A stretch of 64,000 nt of DNA from Corynebacterium variabile (GCF_006539825.1 NZ_BJNT01000004.1:186001-250000), one strand, 5' to 3'; positions 45,433-54,439 are shown, counted from the first letter of the stretch. Notes: a model not told the origin generated them from the letters alone. Made by a program: numbers and translations.

Positions 45433-47988
45433 ATGGCAACTTTCCTCTTCCGCCTCGGTCGCTGGTCCTTCCTCCACCGCAAGTTCATCCTTGTGGTGTG
45501 GCTCGGCGTCCTCGTGGTGGTCGGTGGCCTCTCCACGGCGTTCCAGAAGGGGTACAACGACCTCTTCGCCATCGACGGTGTGCCCTCCCAGCACGCCACC
45601 GAGATGCTGATGGACAAGTTCCCCGGCACCAAGAACCCCATGGAGGACGCCGGGGTCACCCTGGTCTACCAGGCACCGGAGGGGAAGACGCTCACCGACC
45701 CGGACGTCGCCGCCGCCGTGGACGAGTCGATCGCCGCGGTGAAGGACAATGTCGCTGCGATGACCGACGAGGCCCGCGAAGCCCTCACCGGCCCGGTCGC
45801 CGCGAACGACGCCCAGACCGACCTGCTCATCGGGCAGGAGACGGAGATGGGCCTGCCGAAGGAGGTCGCCGAGGCGGATGCCGCGAACGTCGCCCTCGTC
45901 AGTCCTGACGGGACGACCGGCACCACCAGTTTCTCCTTTGACGTCGAGCTGCCGGCCGACGTCACCCCCGCCGACAAGGACGCGGTGACCGACGCCCTGC
46001 AGATCGCCCGCGACGCCGGGCTGCAGGCCGAGGCCGGTGGCGCGGGCTTCGGCGACCCCATCGAGATCGAGCCGATCAGTGAGGTCATCGGCGTCATCGT
46101 CGCCTTCATCGTCCTGATCTTCACCTTCGGGTCGATGCTTGCCGCCGGGCTGCCGCTGATCACCGCCGTCATCGGCGTGGGCCTGGGTGCACTGGGTATC
46201 ACCGGGGCGACCGCCCTCGTCCCGCTGAACAACATCACCCCGGTGCTCGGCATCATGATCGGCCTGGCCGTCGGCATCGACTACGCCCTGTTCATCATGA
46301 GCCGGTTCCGGGACGAACTGCGCCACGGCAGATCGAGACCCGACGCAGTCGGACTGGCGGTCGGCACCGCCGGATCCGCGGTGGTCTTCGCCGGACTGAC
46401 GGTCATCGTCGCACTCGTCGGTCTGGCCCTGGCGAACATCGAGTTCCTCACCTACATGGGCTTCGCGGCCGCGGCCATCGTGCTCATCGCCGTGCTCGTC
46501 GCGCTGACACTGCTGCCCGCACTGCTGGGCTTCGCCGGGGACCGTGTCTTCCGGAAGGACGCCGCCTCCGGTCGGCTCAGGCAGAGTGACATCCCGGACA
46601 GCACCGGGGCGAGGGGACGCCACGGTAAGCCTCGGAAGCCGGGACTTCTCGCCCGACTGTCCGGCCGGTTCGGTGGGGCCTCGCGTGACGCGCGCACGGC
46701 CCGTAATCCCTACGCTCCGACTCTGGGTACCCGCTGGGTGACGCTGATCCACCGTGCCCCGGGAGTGTTCGTGGTCATCGTCATCGCGGTGCTGGTGCTG
46801 CTGACCCTGCCGGCGAAGAACCTGCAGCTCTCGCTGCCCTCGGACATGACCTCGCCGGAGTCGACGACACAGCGCAAGTCTGCCGAGCTCATCGAGGAAG
46901 GTTTCGGGGCGGGACGGAACTCGCCGCTGCTGGTCATCGTGGACGCGGAGAACGTCGACCCGGAGGCTGAGTCGTTGAAGCCGCTGGTGGCCGGGGGTAT
47001 CGAGCCGGCCCAGGCGTCCTTCGTGATGATCAAGGACCAGCTCGGCAACAATGTCGGCGTGAAGCACGCGCAGCTCATCGGGGCGTCCGAGGACGGCTCG
47101 ACCGCGCAGATCCTGGTGACACCCACGACCGGGCCGATCGACGAGAAGACGGTGCAGCTCATCGGCCAGTTGCGCGGTGAGAAGTCCCGGATCGAGGCGG
47201 AGACCGGCGTGGACATGGGTATCACCGGGTTCACGCCGATCCAGCAGGACGTGACCGACCGGCTGGAAGGTGCGATGCCGGTCTACCTGGGACTCGTCGT
47301 GGGTCTCGCGCTGGTGCTGCTGCTCATGGTGTTCCGCTCGCTGATGGTGCCGCTGGTCGCCGCGACCGGATTCCTGCTGTCCATCGGTGCCGCATTCGGC
47401 GTGACTGTGCTGTTCTGGCAGGAGGGATTGTGGGGCCTCATCGACTCGCCGGGCCCGCTGATCAGCTTCATGCCGATCTTCCTCATCGGCGTGACCTTCG
47501 GGCTGGCGATGGACTACGAAGTGTTCATCCTCTCCCGGATGAGGGAGAGGTGGACGAAGCACTCGCACCGGGCGGTGGCCGACGGATCGGCCGGGAAGTT
47601 CAACGCCGTCGAGGACTCCGTGGTCCGGGGCTTCGGCATGGGCGCGCGGGTGGTGACGGCGGCGGCGCTGATCATGATCGCCGTGTTCGCCTCCTTCATC
47701 GCCCAGCCGCTGCCGTTCATCAAGGTCTTCGGCTTCGCCCTCGGTGCCGGTGTGCTCTTCGACGCCTTCTTCATCCGCATGACGCTGGTGCCTGCGCTGA
47801 TGTTCATCACCGGGCGCGCCACCTGGTACATGCCGCGGTGGCTGGACAAGGTGCTGCCGACCTTCGACGTGGAGGGCGAGAAGCTGGAGGAGGCCTACGC
47901 CTCCGGTGCGATCGAGACGATGGACGATGAGCCGGCGAAGGAGCGGAAGTTCCGGAAGGCACGGAGGTCACGGCAGGCGACACAGTAG
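45433..47988 (+). CDS. MmpL-family (CmpL1-like) RND lipid transporter
   Basis: 851 residues. Two repeats of an RND half: each has an extracytoplasmic porter domain followed by a bundle of helices, with the MMPL signature VGIDYALFIMSRFRDELRHG in the first half and FGLAMDYEVFILSRMRERW in the second (Asp-Tyr pairs of the proton relay). A basic cytoplasmic loop (about 375-425) and a charged tail (KERKFRKARRSRQ) follow. It exports trehalose mono(coryno)mycolate or related lipids across the inner membrane. Neighbourhood with tyrA and tadA matches the CmpL1 locus as I recall it from C. glutamicum. Confidence 0.88.
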   Translation: MATFLFRLGRWSFLHRKFILVVWLGVLVVVGGLSTAFQKGYNDLFAIDGVPSQHATEMLMDKFPGTKNPMEDAGVTLVYQAPEGKTLTDPDVAAAVDESIAAVKDNVAAMTDEAREALTGPVAANDAQTDLLIGQETEMGLPKEVAEADAANVALVSPDGTTGTTSFSFDVELPADVTPADKDAVTDALQIARDAGLQAEAGGAGFGDPIEIEPISEVIGVIVAFIVLIFTFGSMLAAGLPLITAVIGVGLGALGITGATALVPLNNITPVLGIMIGLAVGIDYALFIMSRFRDELRHGRSRPDAVGLAVGTAGSAVVFAGLTVIVALVGLALANIEFLTYMGFAAAAIVLIAVLVALTLLPALLGFAGDRVFRKDAASGRLRQSDIPDSTGARGRHGKPRKPGLLARLSGRFGGASRDARTARNPYAPTLGTRWVTLIHRAPGVFVVIVIAVLVLLTLPAKNLQLSLPSDMTSPESTTQRKSAELIEEGFGAGRNSPLLVIVDAENVDPEAESLKPLVAGGIEPAQASFVMIKDQLGNNVGVKHAQLIGASEDGSTAQILVTPTTGPIDEKTVQLIGQLRGEKSRIEAETGVDMGITGFTPIQQDVTDRLEGAMPVYLGLVVGLALVLLLMVFRSLMVPLVAATGFLLSIGAAFGVTVLFWQEGLWGLIDSPGPLISFMPIFLIGVTFGLAMDYEVFILSRMRERWTKHSHRAVADGSAGKFNAVEDSVVRGFGMGARVVTAAALIMIAVFASFIAQPLPFIKVFGFALGAGVLFDAFFIRMTLVPALMFITGRATWYMPRWLDKVLPTFDVEGEKLEEAYASGAIETMDDEPAKERKFRKARRSRQATQ

Positions 47989-48028
47989 TTCCGGTTGCCC
48001 CGGTTGACGTGCGCACCCGCGAGACGAT

Positions 48029-48060
48029 TTGACTGTGTTTCAGGCGTCGGCCATTATAAA
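48029..48060 (+). promoter_or_regulatory. Candidate promoter upstream of a short hairpin transcript
   Basis: TTGACT (48029-48034), 17 bases, then CATTATAAA (-10 CATTAT, or TATAAA at 48055-48060). It would start a transcript about 10-15 bases before the terminator at 48075. Confidence 0.35.
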
Positions 48061-48074
48061 GGTGGAAAGAGGGT

Positions 48075-48122
48075 ACCCCGCACCGAAGAACAGTTCCGAG
48101 GAACTGAACGGTGCGGGGTTTT
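48075..48122 (+). terminator. Strong intrinsic terminator downstream of the MmpL gene
   Basis: ACCCCGCACCG/CGGTGCGGGGTTTT outer stem with an inner perfect CAGTTC/GAACTG hairpin (loop CGAG) and TTTT tail. 86 bases past the transporter stop. Possibly also the 3' end of a small RNA from the candidate promoter at 48029. Confidence 0.85.
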
Positions 48123-48830
48123 GCGTTGCCGGAAATTCCCGGTCCATCGCACACCGTTTCGGCCGTGAAGGCTGGAAGGTCGCCCTGGTCGGACGCAACC
48201 CCGACCGCCTCGCCGCCGGTGTCACCGAGCTCGGGGACGCCGGCACCGAGGCCAGGCTTTCATCGGGGACGCCTCCGACCCGGCGTCCATCAGGGACACG
48301 GTCCGTGAGGTGCAGGCCCGGCACGGACCGGTGTCCGCGGTCGTGTTCTCCGCCTACCGCTCCGTCATCGTCGGGGACGTGCTCTCCGATGACCCGGACA
48401 CCGTCGGCCGGGTCTTCGACAACGGCGTGTCCGGCCTGTTCAGCACTGTGCAGGCCACACTGGACGACCTGACATCACAGCGCGGGGCGGTGCGTGTCCT
48501 CAACGGTGCGCTCGGCCTCCAGGATGACCGGAAGGACGCCTACGCGGTGTCCTTCGGCGCCGACGGCGTGGCCCTGGAGTGCGCCGCCAAGACGAAGCTC
48601 GTCGGGCTGCTCGCCGCGCGGTTGCGTGGTCAGGGCGTGTACGCCGGCGAGATCGTCATCGACGGATCGGTCAAGGGTGCCCCGGGAGCGGGGCCGGACG
48701 CCATCGACCCGGACGACGTCGCCGAGCAGGTCTGGGCGATGTACTCGTCGCGGACGGAGGTGCACACCCGGATCGGCGGGGCGCAGGGACAACGGCGACC
48801 TGCTCGACGTCCTGTTCTGTGCCCTGCGTT
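48123..48830 (+). pseudogene. Degraded SDR-family oxidoreductase gene
   Basis: Coding remains run right out of the terminator: SRSIAHRFGREGWKVALVGR (part of the SDR cofactor domain, without the preceding strand and Gly motif), then a frameshift near 48258. The next frame carries FIGDASDPASIRDTVREV, then SAVVFSAYRS and a C-terminal ARLRGQGVYAGEIVIDG region, and finally drifts into sequence antisense to tgt. The missing start, frameshift and lost C-terminus argue for a dead gene. The best parallel is the SDR group with a GSIGxSIAxRF N-terminus. Confidence 0.72.
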
Positions 48831-50127
48831 ACCGCCCGCGCAGCTCCGGGGCCTTGTTCGCGTAGTAGCGGCCGAGGAACTCGTCCCGGTATTCCGTGAA
48901 ACGGCCCTCCTCGATGGAGGTCCGGATGTTCCGCGTCAGCGTCATCATGAAGTTGATGTTGTGCAGGGTGCACAGCGTCCCCGCGAGGAATTCTTTCGCC
49001 TTGAGCAGGTGGTGGATGTACGCGCGGGTGTAGTGCTCGTTGACGTAGCCGCCGGTCTCCGCGTCGATCGGGATGAAATCGCGCTTGTGTCGCGACGCCA
49101 TGAGGTTCAGTCGCCCGTCCAGGGTGTAGACACCGCCACGGCGGGCAAGCCGGGTCGGGGCGACACAGTCGAAGGTGTCTGCACCGGCGGCGATGCAGGT
49201 GAACAGGTCATCCGGCTCGGAGATCCCCAGCATGTGGCGGGGCTTGTCGTCGGGCAGCTCATCGCAGACCCAGCCGGTGATGGTGCCGAGGTTCTCCTTC
49301 TCCAGGGCGCCACCGATGCCGAAGCCGCCGAAGCCGCGGCGTCCGTCCTTCTCCGCCTCGGCGGACAGCTCCACCAGTCCGCGGGCAGCCTGACGACGCA
49401 GGTCCTCGTATTGCGCGCCCTGCACCACGCCCCACAGTGACTGCAGCGGGCGGTGCGTCCGCTCGGTCGTGAGCCGGTCGTGCTCGACGAGACACCGACG
49501 CGCCCAGCGGTGCGTCCGCTCGACGGACTCCTCCTGGTAGCGGCGGGTGTCGACCAGCGTGGTCAGCTCATCGAAGGCGAACATGATGTCCGCGCCGAGG
49601 CCGTGCTGGATCTGCATCGACTTCTCCGGGGTGAAACGGTGCATCGAGCCGTCGATGACGGACTTGAAGTCCACGCCGTCCTCGTCGACCTGCGCCATCC
49701 GCTCCTTCTTCGCCGCGCGGATGTCAGCATCCGTGAGATTGGCGACGTCCATCGCCAGCACCTTCTTGAAACCCACACCCAGGCTCATGACCTGGAATCC
49801 GCCGGAGTCGGTGTAGGTCGGGCCGTGCCAGTTCTCGAATTCGGCGAGGCCGCCGGCGGTGTCGACGATGTCCTCGCCGGGCTGCAGGTAGAGGTGGTAC
49901 GCGTTCGACAGGATCGCCTCGGCGCCGGTGGAGCGGACCTGCTCCGGGGTCAGTGTCTTGACCGTGGCCTTCGTGGCGACGGGAATGAAGGCAGGGGTGT
50001 GGATGCCGCCGTGCGGGGTGTGGATCACGCCGGTGCGTCCATGTGCGTTGTGCCCGTCGATCTCGCCGACCCGGGTGCCGAGGGTGAAGGTGGTGTCGGA
50101 CGCCGTGCCGGACGCAGTGTCAGTCAT
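48829..50127 (-). CDS. tgt: tRNA-guanine transglycosylase, zinc cysteines missing
   Basis: 432 residues from ATG 50127. Catalytic motifs are present: YTDSGGFQVMSL (general Asp), the nucleophile Asp in GADTFDCVAPTR, FGGFGIGGALEKE, and SLWGVVQGAQYEDLR. The usual CxCxxC zinc ligands before NYSRAY are replaced: the segment reads ETGGYVNEHYTRAYIHHLL, with no cysteine; only the LHN histidine remains. The substrate pocket is also altered (FDELTT in place of FDEC). It exchanges G34 in GUN-anticodon tRNAs for preQ1 or queuine. Confidence 0.88.
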   Translation of the reverse strand: MTDTASGTASDTTFTLGTRVGEIDGHNAHGRTGVIHTPHGGIHTPAFIPVATKATVKTLTPEQVRSTGAEAILSNAYHLYLQPGEDIVDTAGGLAEFENWHGPTYTDSGGFQVMSLGVGFKKVLAMDVANLTDADIRAAKKERMAQVDEDGVDFKSVIDGSMHRFTPEKSMQIQHGLGADIMFAFDELTTLVDTRRYQEESVERTHRWARRCLVEHDRLTTERTHRPLQSLWGVVQGAQYEDLRRQAARGLVELSAEAEKDGRRGFGGFGIGGALEKENLGTITGWVCDELPDDKPRHMLGISEPDDLFTCIAAGADTFDCVAPTRLARRGGVYTLDGRLNLMASRHKRDFIPIDAETGGYVNEHYTRAYIHHLLKAKEFLAGTLCTLHNINFMMTLTRNIRTSIEEGRFTEYRDEFLGRYYANKAPELRGR

Positions 50128-50172
50128 GGTTGAACAGTCTATCCGGTGGTGCTGCGTGACCTGTCTGCACCA

Positions 50173-50227
50173 GGTGTGCGTCGGCAGGGTGGTTCCGGGG
50201 CGCTGGGCCACCCTGTCGGCGCACACC
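50173..50227. repeat. Dispersed palindrome, family 2, copy A
   Basis: Arms 50173-50192 and 50208-50227, matching at 18 of 20 positions. Shares the run around CCAGGTGTGCG, then AGGGTGGTTCCGG, with copy B at 52624-52678. It lies between divergent tgt and the 50259 gene, so it is not a simple terminator. Confidence 0.8.
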
Positions 50228-50258
50228 CGGGCCTGCGGGCGTCGTTACCCTGGCACGT

Positions 50259-50555
50259 ATGTCGAACGAGTCCGGAACACCTCCCGAGGTCAGTGCCCTG
50301 GCGAACAACGTCGCCGTCCCCGAAGAGCTCCAGTGGACGGACTCCCGTCGTGACGTCGAATACCGCCTGCAGACTCTGAACATCCGGCTCCTACAGGACG
50401 GCTCCCTTGCCGCGAAAGCGTACGGACGCCCGGTGGCGGGTGGTCAGGGAGGGTACACGTCGTTCCGGGTGCCGGAGTCCCCGGAACTGGCGGCGCTCAT
50501 TTCCCGGGCGGCGGACGAATCTGGTCGTCTGTGGTCCGGGCACGCAGGTCTGTAG
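50259..50555 (+). CDS. Small hypothetical protein
   Basis: 98 residues, ATG 50259. No signal peptide, membrane helix or known motif; VEYRLQTLNIRLLQDGSLAA looks like two beta strands. No SD. It sits between copies of palindrome families 2 and 1. Codon use (GC-rich third positions) supports it being real; function not assigned. Confidence 0.6.
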   Translation: MSNESGTPPEVSALANNVAVPEELQWTDSRRDVEYRLQTLNIRLLQDGSLAAKAYGRPVAGGQGGYTSFRVPESPELAALISRAADESGRLWSGHAGL

Positions 50556-50570
50556 TCGGCTTGGTTGACC

Positions 50571-50640
50571 TGTCGGCATCTTGGTACCAGGGGTCGGTTT
50601 CGGAGGGTCAGAACTCACCTGGGATCCCAAGATGCCGACG
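50571..50640. repeat. Dispersed palindrome, family 1, copy B
   Basis: Left arm 50571-50591 and right arm 50618-50640 share the family-1 end TGTCGGCATCTTGG (right arm begins CGTCGG when inverted) and an inner CCAGG. The arms are less alike than in copy A (a two-base length difference) and the loop is 26 bases. Lies between the small hypothetical gene and the MDR oxidoreductase. Confidence 0.75.
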
Positions 50641-50724
50641 CCCCATTGCACCCGACCCGCGTCACCGTCCGTGGTTACCCTCGGGGAGGACAGTCATCCC
50701 CTCGTCAAGGAGCACCAGAGTCGT

Positions 50725-51750
50725 ATGAGCACCCGCACCGCACGTCAGATCGTCCTCGCGTCCCGCCCGGAGGCCACGCCCGGCCCCGAGCACTTCCGCA
50801 CCGAGACCGTCGACCTCCCGGAGCTCACCGACGGCGACATCGAGGTCAAGGTCCACTACCTCTCCCTCGATCCGTACATGCGCGGCCGGATGAGCGACGC
50901 GAAGTCCTACGCCGATCCGGTCCCCGTTGGTGGTGTCATGGAGGGCGAGACGGTCAGTGAGGTCGTCGCCTCGAAGAACCCGGACTTCGCCGAAGGTGAC
51001 CTTGTGCTCTGGCGTACCGGCTGGGTGGACGCCGCCGTCATCCCCGCCGCCAAGGTCCACACCGTCCGGAAGCTGCGGACCTTCGGCGCATCGGAGACCA
51101 CAGCACTCGGCGTCCTCGGTATGCCCGGATTCACGGCATGGGCGGGCATGAAGTTCATCGGTAAGCCGCAGGCAGGGGAGACCGTGGCGGTCGCTGCGGC
51201 GTCCGGCCCGGTCGGTTCGATGGTCGGCCAGCTCGCGCAGCTCGCCGGGGCCCGTGCCGTCGGCATCGCCGGTGGTGAGAAGAAGTGCGCCTGGGTCAGT
51301 GACGGGATCGGCTTCGACGCCGCCGTCGACCACCGTGACCCGGACTTCTACAACAACCTCAAAGCCGCCTGCCCGGACGGCGTGGACGTCTACTACGAGA
51401 ACGTCAGCGGTCCGGTGTGGGACGCGGTGCGCCCGCGGCTCAACCTGTACTCGCGGGTACCGGTGTGCGGCCTCGTCGCCAACTACAACACCGGTGGCCT
51501 GGGCGATCATGACCGCCTGCCTGCGACGATGAACACGATCCTCACCCAGAGTGTGCTGGTCCGCGGGTTCATCCAGACCGAGTTCGCCGAGCACTACGAC
51601 GAGTTCCTCGACGAGATCGGCCCGAAGGTCGCCGACGGCACCATCGTCCACAAGGAGGACATCGTCGAGGGACTGGAGAACGCCCCGGAGGCCTTCATCG
51701 GTCTGCTCGAGGGGAAGAACTTCGGCAAGCTGCTGGTCAAGGTAAATTAA
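50725..51750 (+). CDS. MDR-family NADP-dependent oxidoreductase (CurA-like)
   Basis: 341 residues, ATG 50725 (AAGGAGCACC upstream). Zinc-free medium-chain dehydrogenase: VHYLSLDPYMRGRMSD, GMPGFTAWAG, and the Rossmann motif AAASGPVGSMVGQLAQLAG. VDVYYENVSGPVWDAV and VPVCGLVANYN match prostaglandin/2-alkenal reductases. Reduces alpha,beta-unsaturated carbonyls with NADPH. It precedes the MOSC gene by five bases. Confidence 0.9.
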   Translation: MSTRTARQIVLASRPEATPGPEHFRTETVDLPELTDGDIEVKVHYLSLDPYMRGRMSDAKSYADPVPVGGVMEGETVSEVVASKNPDFAEGDLVLWRTGWVDAAVIPAAKVHTVRKLRTFGASETTALGVLGMPGFTAWAGMKFIGKPQAGETVAVAAASGPVGSMVGQLAQLAGARAVGIAGGEKKCAWVSDGIGFDAAVDHRDPDFYNNLKAACPDGVDVYYENVSGPVWDAVRPRLNLYSRVPVCGLVANYNTGGLGDHDRLPATMNTILTQSVLVRGFIQTEFAEHYDEFLDEIGPKVADGTIVHKEDIVEGLENAPEAFIGLLEGKNFGKLLVKVN

Positions 51751-51755
51751 CCGGC

Positions 51756-52619
51756 ATGTCCCAGGATTCCCAGGTCAGTAAGGTCACAGCCCTCTACCGC
51801 TACCCCGTCAAGGGGTTCACCCCGCAGCCGTGCGAGTCGCTGACGGTCCAGCCGGACGGCCGGATTGCCGGGGACCGCGTCCTCGCTGTCCGTTTCGCGG
51901 ATTCCGCCACGCCGGAGGACAAGGACGGCCTGGACTACTGGCCGAAGGCGAAGGGCCTGTGCCTGCAGGACTTCCCGACGCTCGCCCGGCTGCGCGTCGA
52001 CTTCGACGGGAGGACGCTGACCTTCCGTGACCGCACGGACAATGACGCGGTCCTGGTCTCTGCCGGCCTTGACCAGGCAGGACGCCGCGAGATCTGTGAC
52101 GCCTTGGCCGACTGGATCCTCGCCGGCCCGGACGCGAAAAGGCTGGGACGGCCGGGCAGGCTGCCCCTGGAGCTCGTCGGTGACGGAGAAAGCGCCCGGT
52201 TCCAGGACCGGCCGCGCGGCTTCGTCTCCCTGCACTCGGAGGAGTCGGTGAGGGAGGTGGAGCAGGCGAACGGTGCAGTGCCCCTCGACGACCGCCGGTT
52301 CCGGTCCAACGTCGTCATCGACGGGGTGCCTGCCCGGACCGAACTGGACTGGGCGGTGGACAATACCGACCTCACCGTGGGGGCGGTCCGGTTCACCGCG
52401 CAGAAGACCATCGTGCGTTGCATGGCGGTCACCGCGAACCCGGACACCGGCGTCCGCGACGCGAACCTGCTCAAGGTCCTGACCGCAGAGGTGGGCCTGG
52501 CGGAGCCGGCACTCGGCGTCCTTCTGTTGCCTACCGATGCCACGGGCCCCGGCGAGGTGGGCAGCGACTCGGGCACCGGGGGCGTCCTCCGGATCGGCGA
52601 CCGGGTCAGCGTGGGCTGA
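51756..52619 (+). CDS. MOSC-domain protein
   Basis: 287 residues. N-terminal MOSC_N beta-barrel (ALYRYPVKGFTPQPCESL, GDRVLAVRF) followed by the MOSC domain with FRSNVVIDG and VRCMAVTANPDTGVRDANLL, which holds the conserved Cys used to bind molybdenum cofactor or sulfur. Related to YcbX and mARC, which reduce N-hydroxylated compounds; a ferredoxin domain is absent. Likely co-transcribed with the preceding reductase. Confidence 0.87.
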   Translation: MSQDSQVSKVTALYRYPVKGFTPQPCESLTVQPDGRIAGDRVLAVRFADSATPEDKDGLDYWPKAKGLCLQDFPTLARLRVDFDGRTLTFRDRTDNDAVLVSAGLDQAGRREICDALADWILAGPDAKRLGRPGRLPLELVGDGESARFQDRPRGFVSLHSEESVREVEQANGAVPLDDRRFRSNVVIDGVPARTELDWAVDNTDLTVGAVRFTAQKTIVRCMAVTANPDTGVRDANLLKVLTAEVGLAEPALGVLLLPTDATGPGEVGSDSGTGGVLRIGDRVSVG

Positions 52620-52623
52620 ACCA

Positions 52624-52678
52624 GGTGTGCGACGAGAGGGTGGTTCCGGTGTTCGAAACCACCCTCTCGACGCGCACC
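52624..52678. repeat. Dispersed palindrome, family 2, copy B (also possible bidirectional terminator)
   Basis: Arms 52624-52645 and 52657-52678 match at 20 of 22 positions around an 11-base loop. Starts four bases after the MOSC stop and ends 27 bases before the convergent ABC1-kinase stop. Left arm and loop start differ from copy A at few positions over about 30 bases. Confidence 0.82.
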
Positions 52679-52705
52679 CGGGGGCAGGTCAGGAGCCCGA
52701 GCCGG

Positions 52706-54439
52706 TCACACCCGGCGTCCACCGAAGACCGCGTAGAGCAGCGGCGGCACCGACAGCCCCATCATCACGATGCCGACCACATTCGCCGCGGTACTCCACG
52801 AGTCGCCGGCCCCCGCCGAGCCCCGCAGCACAGCCCCGCCGATCACCAGACCGACGAAGATGACCGCGGCGACCACCCGCACCGCCGCCCGCTCCAGCCG
52901 CTTGAGCTGGTGCTCTACCTGCGGCGTCTTCACTGACAGATCGCCGCTCTCGACCACGCCGATCACATGGTCGAGGCGCCTCGGCAGCGCGACCACGGTC
53001 TTCGCCGTCGCGGCCGCAGAGGAGACGGCACGTTGCGCGATCTCGGTCGCCGACGCCCCGGCCTGCTCCCGGATCAGCCGGGTCGCGAACGGGGTCACCG
53101 ACTCCCAGATGTTGAACTCGGGGTCGAGTGTGGAGCACAGCCCCGACAGCATCGACACCGCACGCATGATGAGAAGGAAGTTCTCCGGCAGCTGGAAGGG
53201 CATCGACCGGATCACGTCGCGGAACCGGTGCGCGAACTCCTCGAACTCCTTCGGGTCCACATGCTGCAGATCGGTCACGGCCATCCCGCCGAAGCGGTCG
53301 AAGAGCTCGGTCATCGCCTCGGTGAGGGTGTCGGTGTCCGCACCGTCGAGCAGCACACCCAGTGACTGCATCGCGTTGACCATCCCGGCTCCGTCGCGCA
53401 GGCCCACGGCGATGACCAGTGACCGCAGCCCGTTGCGCAGCCCATCGTCGATGTGCCCGGTCATCCCGAAGTCGATGAAGGTCAGCGTGAACTCCCCACG
53501 CCGCAGCCCAGGGGTGACGAAGAGGTTCCCCGGGTGGGGGTCGGCGTGGAAATGCCCGGTCGTGAACAGCTGCGTGAACATCTCCTCGGCCAGCCGGACG
53601 GCCACGTCAGAAGGGTCGATACCGAGCCCGCGCAAAGTGGCGACATCACTGATCTTGATCGCGGTGACGTCCTGCAGCGTCAGGATGCGCCGGGTACTGC
53701 GCTCCCAGACGACCTGCGGCGCGCGGGTGTGCGGCCCGTCGCCGGGGGCGTCCCCGAAGTCCTTCCGGAAGGACGCCGCCTCCGAGGCTTCGTGCAGGTA
53801 GTCGATCTCTTCGTGGCTGGTGTCCGCGAACTCCTCGATCAGTGCGGGCACATCGGCGCGTCCGGCGATGAACGGGATTTTCGCCAGCCAGCCGGCGATC
53901 TTCCGCAGTGCGGCGAGGTCCACCTCCACGACATCGGCGATGCCGGGGCGCTGCACCTTGACGACCACATCGGAGAACCCCGCTTCAGCGGCGAGGGTGG
54001 GGGTGAGCCGCGCCCGGTAGGCCTGTCCCAGCGACGCTGCGGCGATCGGTTCAGAGGTGAAGGACGCGAAGGCGCGCGACAGTGGCATCCCCAGGTCGGC
54101 CTCGGCCTGCGCCCGGACCGTGTCGAACTCCACGGCGGGGACATTGTCCTGCAGCGTGGCGAGTTCCTCGGTGACCTGCGGCGGGAGCATGTCGATGCGG
54201 GTGGACATGAACTGGCCGACCTTGATCATCAGCCCGCCGAGGTCGGTCGCCAGCCGTCGGAACCGCAGGGCGGTGCGGGTCAGGCGCTTCGTCTGGCCTC
54301 GCCGGCTCCAGGCACGCAGGCCGAGCCGGGGCAGCACCAGGTCGAACCACCAGACCTGCAGCATCACGGACAGCCCGAAGGCCATGATGCGCCGGTAGCG
54401 GGCGCGGAGCCGGTGGCCGCCGGGGCGGGATGTGCTCAC
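52706..54439 (-). CDS. ABC1/UbiB-family atypical kinase (AarF)
   Basis: 577 residues, GTG 54439. Family motifs: LMIKVGQFMSTR (KxGQ), the Ala-rich loop IAAASLGQAYRARL, VVVKVQRPGI (ATP Lys), EIDYLHEA, HADPHPGNLF (catalytic) and FIDFGMTG (metal). Two C-terminal membrane helices. UbiB-type proteins support isoprenoid-quinone (here menaquinone) or lipid metabolism; the substrate is unknown. Its start overlaps the PadR gene stop by four bases (GTGA). Confidence 0.92.
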   Translation of the reverse strand: MSTSRPGGHRLRARYRRIMAFGLSVMLQVWWFDLVLPRLGLRAWSRRGQTKRLTRTALRFRRLATDLGGLMIKVGQFMSTRIDMLPPQVTEELATLQDNVPAVEFDTVRAQAEADLGMPLSRAFASFTSEPIAAASLGQAYRARLTPTLAAEAGFSDVVVKVQRPGIADVVEVDLAALRKIAGWLAKIPFIAGRADVPALIEEFADTSHEEIDYLHEASEAASFRKDFGDAPGDGPHTRAPQVVWERSTRRILTLQDVTAIKISDVATLRGLGIDPSDVAVRLAEEMFTQLFTTGHFHADPHPGNLFVTPGLRRGEFTLTFIDFGMTGHIDDGLRNGLRSLVIAVGLRDGAGMVNAMQSLGVLLDGADTDTLTEAMTELFDRFGGMAVTDLQHVDPKEFEEFAHRFRDVIRSMPFQLPENFLLIMRAVSMLSGLCSTLDPEFNIWESVTPFATRLIREQAGASATEIAQRAVSSAAATAKTVVALPRRLDHVIGVVESGDLSVKTPQVEHQLKRLERAAVRVVAAVIFVGLVIGGAVLRGSAGAGDSWSTAANVVGIVMMGLSVPPLLYAVFGGRRV

